A stretch of 52,381 bases of DNA from Gammaproteobacteria bacterium (GTDB lineage: Bacteria > Pseudomonadota > Gammaproteobacteria > Pseudomonadales > Oceanobacteraceae). The notes beneath the pieces were generated by a model. That model made no database searches. It was not told the DNA's origin and worked only from the letters and a program-made list of their open reading frames with translations. Positions 1-8,605 of this stretch are shown here, piece after piece; positions within the stretch are counted from its first letter, which is position 1, and each line of letters begins with the position of its first letter. The stretch lies in assembly GCA_013373125.1 (NCBI GenBank), contig JABXIK010000078.1, positions 1 to 52,381 on the forward strand, given 5' to 3'. The translations under genes and the position numbers were made by a program.

Positions 1-170
1 AATAAATTTGACAGTGTTTGACTTACTCGAAAAAGTCTTTTGCTTCATAAGAAGCTGTACATCTCGACTCTCGGTAAGTACCCACACGAATTGTCTGAAT
101 TCGTTTTTAAAGATCTTAACTGTCGCTCGGAGCAGTTATTCCTTCTTGCTTCTCTCGAAGCGAGGCGCGT
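1..170 (-). other. Transcribed leader of a ribosomal RNA operon (16S gene lies off the left edge)
   Basis: Read on the minus strand, this stretch follows two strong promoters and carries a boxA-like antitermination element (AGATCTTTAAAAAC, 103-116). After it comes a run containing TTCGTGTGGGTACTTACCGA (about 71-90), the kind of sequence found in rRNA leaders and spacers of Pseudomonas-like bacteria. No mature 16S start is visible, so the gene must begin beyond position 1. The short ORFs across this region have no protein-like character. A tRNA operon is the main alternative; the boxA-like element favours rRNA. Confidence 0.7.
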
Positions 171-198
171 ATTCTACAGAACCGCTTTTCTTTGTCAA
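171..198 (-). promoter_or_regulatory. rrn promoter, proximal (P2)
   Basis: On the minus strand there is a perfect -35 TTGACA (193-198), a 16-nt spacer and a -10 TAGAAT (171-176). The -10 is followed by the GC-rich discriminator ACGCGCCTCGC. A GC-rich discriminator is known to make stable-RNA promoters sensitive to ppGpp, so stringent control is likely (inference). Confidence 0.8.
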
Positions 199-288
199 CC
201 TTATTTTCGAATTTTGTTTTTAAAAACAACATCTTAAACAAGGCCGCTCAACTTAATCCCCGAAGGGCTTAACTCAAGCGAGGCGCGC

Positions 289-316
289 ATTCTACGCGCT
301 TAAAATTTTCTGTCAA
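289..316 (-). promoter_or_regulatory. rrn promoter, distal (P1)
   Basis: On the minus strand this has TTGACA (311-316), a 16-nt spacer and TAGAAT (289-294), followed by the discriminator GCGCGCCTCGC. Its layout is the same as the proximal promoter 118 nt downstream, giving a tandem pair as in many rrn operons. The stretch from 317 to 430 has no gene. It may hold upstream activating sequence, but I see no defined site there. Confidence 0.8.
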
Positions 317-430
317 CGGCCTTTTGTAAAAAAACTACATATTATTTTGAGGGCTGGTTTGAGATGAAGGACAAGGTGCTCAAGTAAGTGAAACTGACGG
401 CGATCATTCGCCGTCAATTATGTGTACTTC

Positions 431-1456
431 CTATCTATTCACCGCAGTTTCGAAGGCCTTAGTGTATTCCCCTTGAGAGTCAACGGTCCAAGCCTGTATG
501 CGCATTTGACCTTCTTGCAACTCGATCCAGAAGAATCCCTTGGTATCATCTTGCTGCCAATACGTGTCATTACGATCTGGATTGGTAAAGGATCGAGTCT
601 TCGCCCCGCCGCCTGAGACTATGAATGCGGTCTTGCCGCAGCGCTCTATCGGCTTTAAGTACTGAAGGTCATGATCATGACCCGTAATGAGCAGGTCTAC
701 TGAATCACACACATTCTTTTCTAAGAAGTCTTTCCAGACAATTCCTAATAAAGGTACACCATCTGATATACCGGCATTCCCATGCTGACCATTAGAGATT
801 AATGGGTGGTGTGCAAACGCGATCTTCCATTGTCCAAATGATTGGCTTAATGCCTGTTGCATCCATTCGGCTTGTTTCTTCTTATAAGGCTCTTGCCAAT
901 ACTCCACATTGGCATCCCCAATAGCCGCCAGCGGATTGGAGTCCAAGGAGTAAAAATCCACTAATGGGGTTTCCGAGTCTTTAGGGGCTGTGAATTGGTA
1001 ATATCGAGATGGCATGGTCCATTTATCACTGAAGCGATCTTCTTTATAGCTATAGGCCACTTGATGCTCACCTTTGAAGTTATCCAAACCTTCACCACCA
1101 AAGTGCGAATTATCGTGATTACCCAGCGTCATATAAAAGGGAAAGTCGAGGTTTGCATACGGCTTTTCAAACTTGCTCATCCATTGCTCGTCTTCAGTGC
1201 TATCCACGCCTGAGTCGTAAATGTTATCCCCAAGGCCCAGTGCAAAGTCGCAACCTTGTTGTGCACAAACAGTTTCCAATGCTCGAGACACTTGATATTG
1301 ACCCTCACTACCGGTTCCCATGTCGCCGATTGCAATAAAGCGAACCACACTGTCAGGTGATGGAATCGGTTCCGGTATCGGTGCAGGTTTATCGGACATT
1401 GCCCAGAGTGAGCCACTAAATGCACAGGCCAGGCTAAGTAGCATCTTATTTTTCAT
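431..1456 (-). CDS. Secreted metallophosphoesterase, purple acid phosphatase-like
   Basis: A 341-residue calcineurin-like phosphoesterase, probably an exported acid phosphatase hydrolysing phosphomonoesters in the periplasm. Residues 1-20 form a signal peptide with a probable cut near LWA/M. The metal-binding motifs appear in the usual order: IGD around Asp45, GDNIYD around 76-81, GNHD at 112-115, a His pair at 216-217 and GHDH at 259-262. This order and spacing match the tartrate-resistant (type 5) acid phosphatase branch of the purple acid phosphatases. The ATG is preceded by AGGAAG. It stands alone between the rrn promoters and queC. The substrate cannot be read from the sequence. Confidence 0.85.
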   Translation of the reverse strand: MKNKMLLSLACAFSGSLWAMSDKPAPIPEPIPSPDSVVRFIAIGDMGTGSEGQYQVSRALETVCAQQGCDFALGLGDNIYDSGVDSTEDEQWMSKFEKPYANLDFPFYMTLGNHDNSHFGGEGLDNFKGEHQVAYSYKEDRFSDKWTMPSRYYQFTAPKDSETPLVDFYSLDSNPLAAIGDANVEYWQEPYKKKQAEWMQQALSQSFGQWKIAFAHHPLISNGQHGNAGISDGVPLLGIVWKDFLEKNVCDSVDLLITGHDHDLQYLKPIERCGKTAFIVSGGGAKTRSFTNPDRNDTYWQQDDTKGFFWIELQEGQMRIQAWTVDSQGEYTKAFETAVNR

Positions 1457-1618
1457 GTTCGTGCTTCCTAAATGGGATGAGAAGGAAGGACACTACAATA
1501 TAGAAGTATGACACTACTATTATGAGATCTGAGTATTCATACCCATAACCTAGGCAAACAGGGCCATGTTTTAGTGTTTGTGACTTTGGTATACTGCCGG
1601 CAAATTTTAGGGGGCTTT

Positions 1619-2278
1619 ATGAGCAAACAAAAAGCAGTGGTTATCTACAGTGGGGGCATGGACTCTTTCACACTGTTAAACCGAGTGATTCATGACGGTT
1701 ATGATGTTTACGCACTGACCTTCAATTATGGACAAAAACACGTTAAAGAAGTGGAAGTCGCCAGCAAAGTCTGCCAGCAATTAAATGTGCCCCATAAGAT
1801 TCTGGATATCTCCCCTATTAATCAGCTTATGCAAAGCTCTTCATTGGTGGGCAACATCGATGTACCAGAAGGTCATTACCAAGCAGATAATATGAAGAGC
1901 ACCATGGTGCCCAACCGCAATATGATTTTGCTATCACTTGCCATTGGTTATGCCGTGGATATTGAGGCCAGTCGTGTGTATTACGGAGCCCACTCAGGTG
2001 ACCATGTTATCTACCCAGATTGCCGCCCTGAATTTGTACATGCCATGAACGATGTGGCAAAAATCGCAAACTACGAGCCGATTAGCATTGAGACACCGTA
2101 TCTAAACTCCACCAAGGGTGAAATCTTAAAAGACGGGTTAAGCATGAACCTGACCTATGAGCACACTTGGACATGTTACAACGGTCGTGAAAAGGCTTGT
2201 GGTAAATGTGGCGCATGCGTTGAACGCTTAGAAGCCTTTGCCGAAAATGGTGCCACTGATCCGGTTGCTTACGAATAA
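1619..2278 (+). CDS. queC: 7-cyano-7-deazaguanine (preQ0) synthase
   Basis: QueC converts 7-carboxy-7-deazaguanine to preQ0 using ATP and ammonia, a step in queuosine tRNA modification. The 219-residue protein starts with the PP-loop motif SGGMDS near residue 12. It ends with the zinc-binding cysteine cluster CGKCGAC that follows TCYNG. The ATG at 1619 has the strong Shine-Dalgarno AGGGGG just upstream; a longer in-frame start at 1574 would add 15 residues unlike the family and is not used. queE begins immediately after its stop codon, so the two are surely co-expressed. No preQ1 riboswitch is recognisable upstream. Confidence 0.95.
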   Translation: MSKQKAVVIYSGGMDSFTLLNRVIHDGYDVYALTFNYGQKHVKEVEVASKVCQQLNVPHKILDISPINQLMQSSSLVGNIDVPEGHYQADNMKSTMVPNRNMILLSLAIGYAVDIEASRVYYGAHSGDHVIYPDCRPEFVHAMNDVAKIANYEPISIETPYLNSTKGEILKDGLSMNLTYEHTWTCYNGREKACGKCGACVERLEAFAENGATDPVAYE

Positions 2279-2941
2279 ATGAAAACCCCAAGCTTTAAAG
2301 TGAAAGAAGCGTTTTACACCTTACAAGGTGAAGGTGCCCGTGCGGGCCGCGCTTCTGTTTTTATTCGTTTTAGTAAGTGCAATCTTTGGAATGGTAAAGA
2401 ATCCGGTCGCGAAGCGGCGGTTTGCCAATTTTGCGATACCGACATTACCGGCACAGACGGTGAAAATGGCGGTGTGTACTCACAAGCAGAGTTATTGCAA
2501 TTGGCGTTAGATTTATGGCCAAACCCTGAACACGGTAAACCTTATGTGGTGTTCACCGGCGGAGAGCCTGCATTGCAATTAACGGAATCCCTAGTGGCGA
2601 ATTTTCAGCAGCAAGGTTTTGAGTGTGCCGTAGAGAGTAATGGCACCTTAGCGTTACCACATAATTTGGATTGGGTGTGTATTAGCCCTAAAGGTAAGAG
2701 CGACGTTATTATTCAGCGTTGCGACGAATTAAAACTCGTCTTTCCGCAAGCGGACATCAATCCTGAAGAGGTATTACACATCCAAGCAGATTATTACTAT
2801 CTTTCCCCTATGGCCGATTACGGTGTGGAAAACAGTGGCATGATCATTCGTGAAAACATGCAAGCTGCCACCCAATATTGTTTAGATCATCCACAGTGGC
2901 GCATGTCATTACAAACCCATAAATTGCTAGGCATTAACTAG
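2279..2941 (+). CDS. queE: 7-carboxy-7-deazaguanine synthase, radical SAM
   Basis: QueE makes 7-carboxy-7-deazaguanine from 6-carboxytetrahydropterin, the step before QueC. The 220-residue protein opens with FYTLQGEG, typical of QueE. The cluster-binding cysteines are Cys34, Cys49 and Cys52, i.e. CX14CX2C, the variant described for Burkholderia QueE rather than the classical radical SAM CX3CX2C. The SAM-binding GGEP motif follows at about 99-102. Its ATG directly abuts the queC stop (TAAATG), so translation is probably coupled. queD and queF are not in the window. Confidence 0.93.
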   Translation: MKTPSFKVKEAFYTLQGEGARAGRASVFIRFSKCNLWNGKESGREAAVCQFCDTDITGTDGENGGVYSQAELLQLALDLWPNPEHGKPYVVFTGGEPALQLTESLVANFQQQGFECAVESNGTLALPHNLDWVCISPKGKSDVIIQRCDELKLVFPQADINPEEVLHIQADYYYLSPMADYGVENSGMIIRENMQAATQYCLDHPQWRMSLQTHKLLGIN

Positions 2942-3011
2942 CGCCCTTTTTCAATCTTGCAAAACCCGTTTGTGCCGCTCACTATGACCAGCATTGTTAT
3001 AAGGAGCGGTT

Positions 3012-3809
3012 ATGTCTCGTATACTTTTCGAACGTCAACAACACATTGCGACTCTAACTCTGAACCAACCCGAGTTACGCAACTCTATTTCTGAAATTGA
3101 AGTGGTTGAAGAGTTCATCGAATGCTTAAACCAAGCAAGCAATGACCCACAGCTTAGATGCTTAATCATTACTGGCGCGGGAACGGCTTTTTCGAGCGGT
3201 GGCAACATCAAACACATGCTAAACAAAGAAGGCATGTTTGCCGGGCAAGCTAATGATGTGCGCGAAAATTACGGCAAAGTAATTCAAAGAATTCCGCTGG
3301 CATTACATAACATTAATATTCCAACCATTGCCGCAGTAAATGGTCCCGCCGTAGGTGCGGGTTGTGATTTAGCCATGTATTGCGACATGCGTATCGCCAG
3401 TACCAAAGCGTCGTTTGCTGAAAGCTTTATAAAAGTGGGCATCATTCCCGGTGATGGTGGCGCTTGGATTTTGCCGCGAATTGCAGGCTATGGTCGCGCT
3501 GCTGAAATGGCGTTCACCGGCGAAGCCATCAGTGCCGAACAAGCTTATGAGTGGGGCATGTTAAATAAATTAGTCGAGCCCGAGCAGTTAATGGATGAAG
3601 CTTTGGCTTTAGCCGAGCGTATCGCGGTGAATCCACCGCAGGCATTACGCGCCACCAAACAGCTATTAAGGGCGGGAACCACCCTACCACTGGACAGCGT
3701 ATTACAAATGAGTGCGGCTATTCAGGCAAATTTGCATCAAACGGAAGACCACATTGAAGCAGTTTCTGCTTTAATAGAAAGAAGACCCGCAAATTTTAAA
3801 GGCAAGTGA
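3012..3809 (+). CDS. Enoyl-CoA hydratase/isomerase (crotonase) family protein
   Basis: A 265-residue crotonase-fold protein acting on an acyl-CoA thioester. The first oxyanion-hole segment is AFSSGGNIKHM (about 60-70). The second is the Gly-rich NGPAVGAGCDLA (about 110-121), followed by a region with Glu at AESF and a Gly-Asp-Gly-Gly loop, as in enoyl-CoA hydratases. The length is normal. AAGGAG sits 5 nt before the ATG. The TGA stop overlaps the ATG of the following lipoprotein gene. The exact substrate is not evident, and no other beta-oxidation gene is adjacent. Confidence 0.85.
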   Translation: MSRILFERQQHIATLTLNQPELRNSISEIEVVEEFIECLNQASNDPQLRCLIITGAGTAFSSGGNIKHMLNKEGMFAGQANDVRENYGKVIQRIPLALHNINIPTIAAVNGPAVGAGCDLAMYCDMRIASTKASFAESFIKVGIIPGDGGAWILPRIAGYGRAAEMAFTGEAISAEQAYEWGMLNKLVEPEQLMDEALALAERIAVNPPQALRATKQLLRAGTTLPLDSVLQMSAAIQANLHQTEDHIEAVSALIERRPANFKGK

Positions 3810-4168
3810 TGCCCACGTATTCAAGGATCATGATCATTCTAATGTGTTGCTTTATCTCAAGTTGCGATAGCGGCTTGGGGCAAAGTGACATGAAAGGTGT
3901 GTTTGAGACTGACCATGGGGAGTGCGTCAAAGAAGGCGACGTAGGGCTTACCATTCATAAAGGCAATGTCCATATCGACTTTTATTGCTTTCTGGATAAA
4001 TGCGCTGATATGGATACCGCCATCAATAAAGGTGGTCATTTCTACGTTAGCGATAGCAAAGGCCATTACATTCAAGGGCAAATACTCGCCAATAAATCGA
4101 AAGGTTCATGGTACCTCACAATGAAGCAACAGAAATGCTCAGGTACTTGGTTTGCGGTACGCCAATAA
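3809..4168 (+). CDS. Small predicted lipoprotein of unknown function
   Basis: A 119-residue protein with a hydrophobic N-terminus ending in a lipobox-like ISSC, so it is probably a lipidated envelope protein. The mature part has several cysteines (CVKEG, CFLDKC, KCSG) and a C-terminal SGTWFAVRQ resembling small beta-sandwich lipoproteins. I do not recognise the family. Its ATG overlaps the crotonase stop (TGATG); a GTG one codon earlier is also possible. The cupin gene starts 2 nt after its stop, so three genes are probably co-transcribed. Confidence 0.65.
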   Translation: MPTYSRIMIILMCCFISSCDSGLGQSDMKGVFETDHGECVKEGDVGLTIHKGNVHIDFYCFLDKCADMDTAINKGGHFYVSDSKGHYIQGQILANKSKGSWYLTMKQQKCSGTWFAVRQ

Positions 4169-4170
4169 AC

Positions 4171-4650
4171 ATGAGTACAAGCCAACACTTCATTCAAAAG
4201 CTTAATTTAGAAGCCCACCCTGAGGGCGGTTATTACCGCCGTATTTATCAATCAACTCAACTTAGCGAAACGCCACGGGGCAAGCGCCACTCTGCCACTG
4301 CCATCCATTACTTACTGGAGCGTCATGGCTTCTCTGCATGGCATCGCATTCAACACGACGAAATTTGGTTTTTTCATCAAGGGGCCCCTTTAATTATTCG
4401 CACACTCGATCCACAAGGTATCCTCGACGAATTTATATTGGGCACAGAACATGAATTAAGCATTTGTGTACCAGGAAAAACTTGGTTTTGCAGCGAGCCA
4501 ATGGCAAATGCAGTGGAAGATTTTAGCTTAGTCAGCTGCGTGGTGAGCCCAGGCTTCGACTTTGATGATTTTGAGATGGGTAATGCAGACGCATTGATTG
4601 CAGAATACCCTCAACACACCGCCATTATTCAGCGACTGTGCCGAGGATAA
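4171..4650 (+). CDS. Cupin-fold protein, DUF985 family
   Basis: A 159-residue protein of the DUF985/Cupin_5 type. The opening region with HPEGGYYRRIYQS is characteristic, followed by SATAIHYLL, a WHRI...DEIWFFHQG stretch and a late VVSPGFDFDDFEM. Proteins of this family have a cupin barrel, and some are thought to bind or epimerise sugars; the function here is unknown. The ATG at 4171 lies 2 nt after the lipoprotein stop. A longer reading frame from 4108 overlaps the previous gene and is not needed. It converges with pdxH, leaving only 8 nt between them. Confidence 0.8.
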   Translation: MSTSQHFIQKLNLEAHPEGGYYRRIYQSTQLSETPRGKRHSATAIHYLLERHGFSAWHRIQHDEIWFFHQGAPLIIRTLDPQGILDEFILGTEHELSICVPGKTWFCSEPMANAVEDFSLVSCVVSPGFDFDDFEMGNADALIAEYPQHTAIIQRLCRG

Positions 4651-4658
4651 CTTAAAAG

Positions 4659-5303
4659 TTACGGTTGTACTCGCTCAATCTGCCAGTGCCCTTCTGTATT
4701 TCGACGGTACACAAAACGATCATGCAAGCGATTCGTTCGCCCTTGCCAAAACTCAATAGACACAGGCTTCACCTTATACCCCCCCCAGAAATCCGGCATG
4801 GGAATATCACCCGATGAAAATTTATTCTTCATTTGTGTAAACGCTTGCTCCAGTAATTTGCGCGTAGCAATGCTTTTACTTTGATGACTAGCCCAAGCAG
4901 CCAGTTGACTATCCCGCGGGCGAGAGAAAAAGTATTGTGCATTTTCGGCCATGGAAAGTTTTTGCGCTTCCCCACGAATAATCACCTGACGCTCCAAGGA
5001 TAACCAACCAAAATGCAGACTGATTTTATTGTTGTTGGCCAATTGCATGGCTTTATTGCTTTTTAAATTCGTATAAAAGGTAAAACCCGTTTCATCGTAA
5101 TTTTTTAACAACACAATACGCTGACTAGGCATGCCATCTTCATCCACCGTAGCCACATTCATGGCGGTAGGGTCGGTAAACAGGTTGGACTCAATGGCTT
5201 GGCCTAGCCATAACTTGAATTGGGTCATGGGATCCGCATCAAGATCTTTAAGATGTAATTCATCGGCTCCGTATTGACGACGAATATTCGCGATATCGGA
5301 CAT
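4659..5303 (-). CDS. pdxH: Pyridoxamine 5'-phosphate oxidase
   Basis: PdxH is an FMN enzyme that oxidises pyridoxine or pyridoxamine 5'-phosphate to pyridoxal 5'-phosphate in the cytoplasm. The 214-residue length is standard. Family motifs are present: QRIVLLK near 61-67, FYTNLKSNKA near 76-85, the mid-protein WLSLERQVIIRG, and the C-terminal RLHDRF followed by W.IERVQP. The start is ATG at 5303. It sits alone on this strand between two rightward groups. Confidence 0.95.
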   Translation of the reverse strand: MSDIANIRRQYGADELHLKDLDADPMTQFKLWLGQAIESNLFTDPTAMNVATVDEDGMPSQRIVLLKNYDETGFTFYTNLKSNKAMQLANNNKISLHFGWLSLERQVIIRGEAQKLSMAENAQYFFSRPRDSQLAAWASHQSKSIATRKLLEQAFTQMKNKFSSGDIPMPDFWGGYKVKPVSIEFWQGRTNRLHDRFVYRRNTEGHWQIERVQP

Positions 5304-5442
5304 GGTGCTCGCTCTAATTCAGTTTTCCACAGTATAACGAAATTTCACATATTCACTTAAGTACTTTATGGGAGAATCTTCAATAATTCTCATATCTAAA
5401 AGCCTACCTGAAAGGCATGTTGATTGGTTTACATATTCTCAC

Positions 5443-5470
5443 TTGGATTGCGAAGCGATACCCGTACAAT
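5443..5470 (+). promoter_or_regulatory. Candidate sigma70 promoter for tatD
   Basis: TTGGAT (5443-5448) and TACAAT (5465-5470) are separated by 16 nt and lie 33 nt before the tatD ATG. This is a reasonable but unproven sigma70 match. The mutarotase gene would share the transcript. Confidence 0.45.
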
Positions 5471-5502
5471 AGAAGGCTTATACCTATCTCGATTTAAGTA
5501 TT

Positions 5503-6315
5503 ATGAGTAAGCGTCAAAAACGAGCCATACCTGTCTTCGAACATCCGATCATCGAAACGCACTGTCACTTGGATTACCTCAAGGAACACTCCCTTGAAGC
5601 GCTAATTGAGCAAGTGCAACAGGTGAACATTGAGAAGATCATCACCATTGCTGTATCACCTAGCAACCTCGATACCGTGATGGAGCTGACCACGAAACAC
5701 CCTATGATCTGGGGTACCCAAGGGGTTCACCCCCACGATGCCGAGCAATATACCCAGGCAACGGGCATTAAAATTCGCGAGCAAGCTCAACATGAGCGTA
5801 TAGTGGCAATTGGTGAGATCGGATTAGACTATTTCTATGACAATGCCGATCGTGAGATTCAGCGTCAAGTCTTTCACGAGCAATTACAAATTGCGGCCGA
5901 TTTAGATTTACCTGTTGTTATCCATAGCCGTGACGCCGATGATGACACCATAGAAATTCTTAAACGCTTCGAGAAAAGTCTAAAGCGTAAGGGCGTGATT
6001 CACAGCTTCACTTCCGGCCCTGAGCTTGCGCAATACGCTATTGATCAAGGCTTTTGTTTGGGCTTTAACGGCATCTGCACCTTTAATACCGCAGAGAATG
6101 TACGTGATATTATCCGCATGACACCACTAGAGAACATCATTCTCGAAACCGATGCGCCCTACTTAACACCTGTGCCTTATCGTGGTCGTGAGAATGCCTC
6201 ATACTACCTACCCTTTGTGGCAGAGAAAGTAGCCGAAGTAAAAGACATCGCCATAGAAACGTTTTTACTTATGGCGTATGAAAACAGCCAACGATTATTT
6301 TTCCCTGAGTCTTAA
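5503..6315 (+). CDS. TatD-family metal-dependent hydrolase
   Basis: A 270-residue TIM-barrel metallohydrolase of the TatD/YcfH family, whose members act as nucleases or D-aminoacyl-tRNA deacylases. The metal ligands appear in order: HCHLD (His20, His22), the WGTQGVHPHD loop, IGEIGLDY with its Glu near 107, VIHSRDA with His, HSF further on, and the late ETDAPYL Asp. The ATG has a poor Shine-Dalgarno. The mutarotase ATG is 2 nt after its stop. I cannot tell which TatD paralogue (TatD, YcfH or YjjV) it is. Confidence 0.88.
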   Translation: MSKRQKRAIPVFEHPIIETHCHLDYLKEHSLEALIEQVQQVNIEKIITIAVSPSNLDTVMELTTKHPMIWGTQGVHPHDAEQYTQATGIKIREQAQHERIVAIGEIGLDYFYDNADREIQRQVFHEQLQIAADLDLPVVIHSRDADDDTIEILKRFEKSLKRKGVIHSFTSGPELAQYAIDQGFCLGFNGICTFNTAENVRDIIRMTPLENIILETDAPYLTPVPYRGRENASYYLPFVAEKVAEVKDIAIETFLLMAYENSQRLFFPES

Positions 6316-6317
6316 TT

Positions 6318-7205
6318 ATGCTGGATCTTGAGCAAAGCGCATTCTGTAAAATAGTCACTAAAGATGAACTGGAATGTTTACAAATTGAACATCCAAAATT
6401 TTTTGCAGAAATTACCCTGCAGGGTGCTCAACTTACACAATTTAAACACAATAACCTCGGCGACTTTGTGTGGTTAAGCCCTGATGCCATTTATCAGCAA
6501 GGCAGCAGTTTACGTGGCGGTATTCCAATATGCTGGCCATGGTTTGGTGTACTTGAAAAAAATCCAGCGATAATTACCCAAGTTTTACCAAGCGGGCTTG
6601 GTGCCCATGGTTTTGCTCGAAATCAAAACTGGCGTATCACTGACTTAAATGAGCGAGTTGACGGCGTCACTATAGCGTTACAATTAAAAGATAACGAATA
6701 CACTCGAAGCATTTGGCCATTTGCATTTGAACTCACCTGTCGCTTTCATCTAGGTGACGACATTCGTATGGAATTAGTGAATTACAATTCGGGTGATAAA
6801 CCATTTGCGGTAAGCCAAGCATTACATACTTACTTTCCAGTGAAAAATATTGAGAGACTTAAAATTCACGGGGCTAACCAACACCGTTACATTGATGCCT
6901 TAGATCAATGGCAAAGCAAGCAACAGCATGGTCCGATCGAGATTAAAAAAGAAGTGGATCGCATCTACCTAGGTGTCATACGTTATGAGTGGGAAGATGA
7001 GCATCATCAATTCACATTAACAAGCAATAGTGAATCCAGTGTAGTCTGGAATCCTTGGATAGATAAAAGCCTAACACTGAGCCAATTTCCGGCAGATGGC
7101 TATCAATCCATGATGTGTATCGAAAACGGCAACATCCTGGATAATGTGATTAGCTTAATGCCAAATGAACACCACACTTTAAACATGGTGCTCACTAAAC
7201 AGTAA
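6318..7205 (+). CDS. D-hexose-6-phosphate mutarotase (YeaD-like aldose 1-epimerase)
   Basis: A 295-residue galactose mutarotase-fold protein of the YeaD group, which interconverts alpha and beta anomers of hexose 6-phosphates. Typical features are GAQLTQFKH near 35-43, VWLSP, LRGGIPICWPWFG around 66-78 and GAHGFAR around 95-101. Later come the YFPV segment and VVWNPW. It follows tatD by 2 nt and meets the convergent SDR gene with no spacer: their stop codons are adjacent. Confidence 0.85.
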   Translation: MLDLEQSAFCKIVTKDELECLQIEHPKFFAEITLQGAQLTQFKHNNLGDFVWLSPDAIYQQGSSLRGGIPICWPWFGVLEKNPAIITQVLPSGLGAHGFARNQNWRITDLNERVDGVTIALQLKDNEYTRSIWPFAFELTCRFHLGDDIRMELVNYNSGDKPFAVSQALHTYFPVKNIERLKIHGANQHRYIDALDQWQSKQQHGPIEIKKEVDRIYLGVIRYEWEDEHHQFTLTSNSESSVVWNPWIDKSLTLSQFPADGYQSMMCIENGNILDNVISLMPNEHHTLNMVLTKQ

Positions 7206-8033
7206 TTACTGGTAATCCATTTTTTTTGCCAATAATTGTGTTAATCCCTGATATCGAATCCCCAATAAGCGATAAAGAAAATGGATCACGTGGGCATCCC
7301 AGCCCACCATGATTCTAGGCTTATTCTTTTTAATACCAGCCACAATGATGCTAGCTGCTTTTTGCGGTGTGGTATGGGCCAGTTTATCGAAACTGGCCGC
7401 TAACTCTTCTTTGTTTTCATTTTCACTCACGCGAGCATTGCGAGCGATTTCGGTGGCGATCCCCCCAGGGTGCACACAACTCACTTCTACATGAGGGAAG
7501 TTTAAACGCATTTCTTGACGCAAAGCTTCGGTGTAACCCCGCACGGCAAATTTTGCAGCGTTATAACTACTTTGCCTGGGCACCGCTATCATGCCAAACA
7601 CGCTTGATATATTAATGAGGTGGCTGCTTTTTGCTTGTTTCAAATACGGCAAAAACGCTTCACAACCATTTACGACGCCCCAAAAATTAATGTTCACTAA
7701 CCATTCAAAATCTTCGCGCTTCACTTCATCAACACCACTGGATAACGCCACGCCCGCATTATTGATAACCATGTTAATCTCACCCAGTTCATCATGTAAC
7801 GCTTTGGCATACTGCAACACCGACTCACGATCAGCCACATCTAATTTCTGTGTAACTACTTTAGCATTTGGATTGGCTTCTAAAATACGCTGAAGGGTCA
7901 CTTCTAAACCAGTCTCATTAATGTCCGAAATGGCCAGCCGACATCCTTCATTTGCTAACGCTTGAGCCAAAGCTTGCCCGATACCTGAACCCGCCCCCGT
8001 AACAACTGCCACTTGCCCTTTTAATTGTGTCAT
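7206..8033 (-). CDS. Short-chain dehydrogenase/reductase
   Basis: A 275-residue classical SDR. It shows the cofactor motif TGAGSGIG (12-19), NNAG near 90, a catalytic Ser in NISSVFG and YNAAK with the Tyr-Lys pair. An acidic Asp in SDINE after the second strand suggests NAD(H) preference (inference). The C-terminal hydrophobic stretch FLYRLLGIRYQG is common in membrane-associated acetoin or ketone SDRs of Pseudomonas-like bacteria. The substrate is not determined. The next gene upstream on this strand starts 20 nt away and may share its transcript. Confidence 0.85.
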   Translation of the reverse strand: MTQLKGQVAVVTGAGSGIGQALAQALANEGCRLAISDINETGLEVTLQRILEANPNAKVVTQKLDVADRESVLQYAKALHDELGEINMVINNAGVALSSGVDEVKREDFEWLVNINFWGVVNGCEAFLPYLKQAKSSHLINISSVFGMIAVPRQSSYNAAKFAVRGYTEALRQEMRLNFPHVEVSCVHPGGIATEIARNARVSENENKEELAASFDKLAHTTPQKAASIIVAGIKKNKPRIMVGWDAHVIHFLYRLLGIRYQGLTQLLAKKMDYQ

Positions 8034-8053
8034 ATTTAACCTTTATTATTTTA

Positions 8054-8482
8054 TTAAGCGATGGAAGCCATGCATGTAGCTTTCAATGAAGTCAGACGTT
8101 TTTGTAAATTTTTGCTGTCTAAATCTAGCCACACACTGGCCGCATCTAAACTGTGAAATGCCATCACTTCTTTATTGGATTGCCAAAGTCGTTGTGAATA
8201 ATCGGTTGCCAATTCCCATGAATCAGGATGAATAATCAGCGCTACTTTGTGGAAGATATCTCTGGGTCGATTCAAAATCACCTGACTAAATTGCTCAATG
8301 CAATCGGGTGTCAATTGAAACACAGCATCACGACAATCCACCACCACGATAGATTGATTATGAATTAAAGCATCTTGGTTTTGGATCAATTCATGCTGAA
8401 GCATTTCGTCTAAGGTGACCTCACCTAGCCAATACTCCAGTACTACACTGCCTTGGTTAAATACGCCGTACTCACTTGCCAT
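8054..8482 (-). CDS. Hypothetical protein, possibly SpoIIAA/STAS-like
   Basis: A 142-residue soluble protein with no signal peptide. The pattern of alternating strands and helices (EYWLGEVTLDEM, SIVVVDCRDA, KVALIIHPDSWELA and MAFHSLDAASVWL) resembles SpoIIAA-like/STAS-fold proteins that regulate partners or sit near membranes. The match is by eye and weak, so the function is unknown. It lies just upstream of the SDR gene on the same strand and is divergent from the PhnA-like gene. Confidence 0.6.
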   Translation of the reverse strand: MASEYGVFNQGSVVLEYWLGEVTLDEMLQHELIQNQDALIHNQSIVVVDCRDAVFQLTPDCIEQFSQVILNRPRDIFHKVALIIHPDSWELATDYSQRLWQSNKEVMAFHSLDAASVWLDLDSKNLQKRLTSLKATCMASIA

Positions 8483-8605
8483 GCATACTACTCAGCCAAA
8501 AAAAACAAATTATACTCAGCTTAATTGGATAAACATTCGGGGAAATCAGCCAACTTTTGTGATTATCGGTTACAATAGGAGCATATTAATGAAGAGCAAT
8601 TGGAA

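Noticed and set aside
8..237. Overlapping 65-71 residue frames at the left edge
   Set aside because: They lie in an rRNA leader and across two promoters read on the other strand, and their composition is not protein-like.
1501..1618. preQ1 riboswitch upstream of queC
   Set aside because: No conserved preQ1-I or preQ1-II core or pseudoknot pattern can be seen in the short leader.
3806..3809. GTG start for the small lipoprotein
   Set aside because: It adds a single residue; ATG 3809 overlapping the previous stop is simpler, though both are possible.
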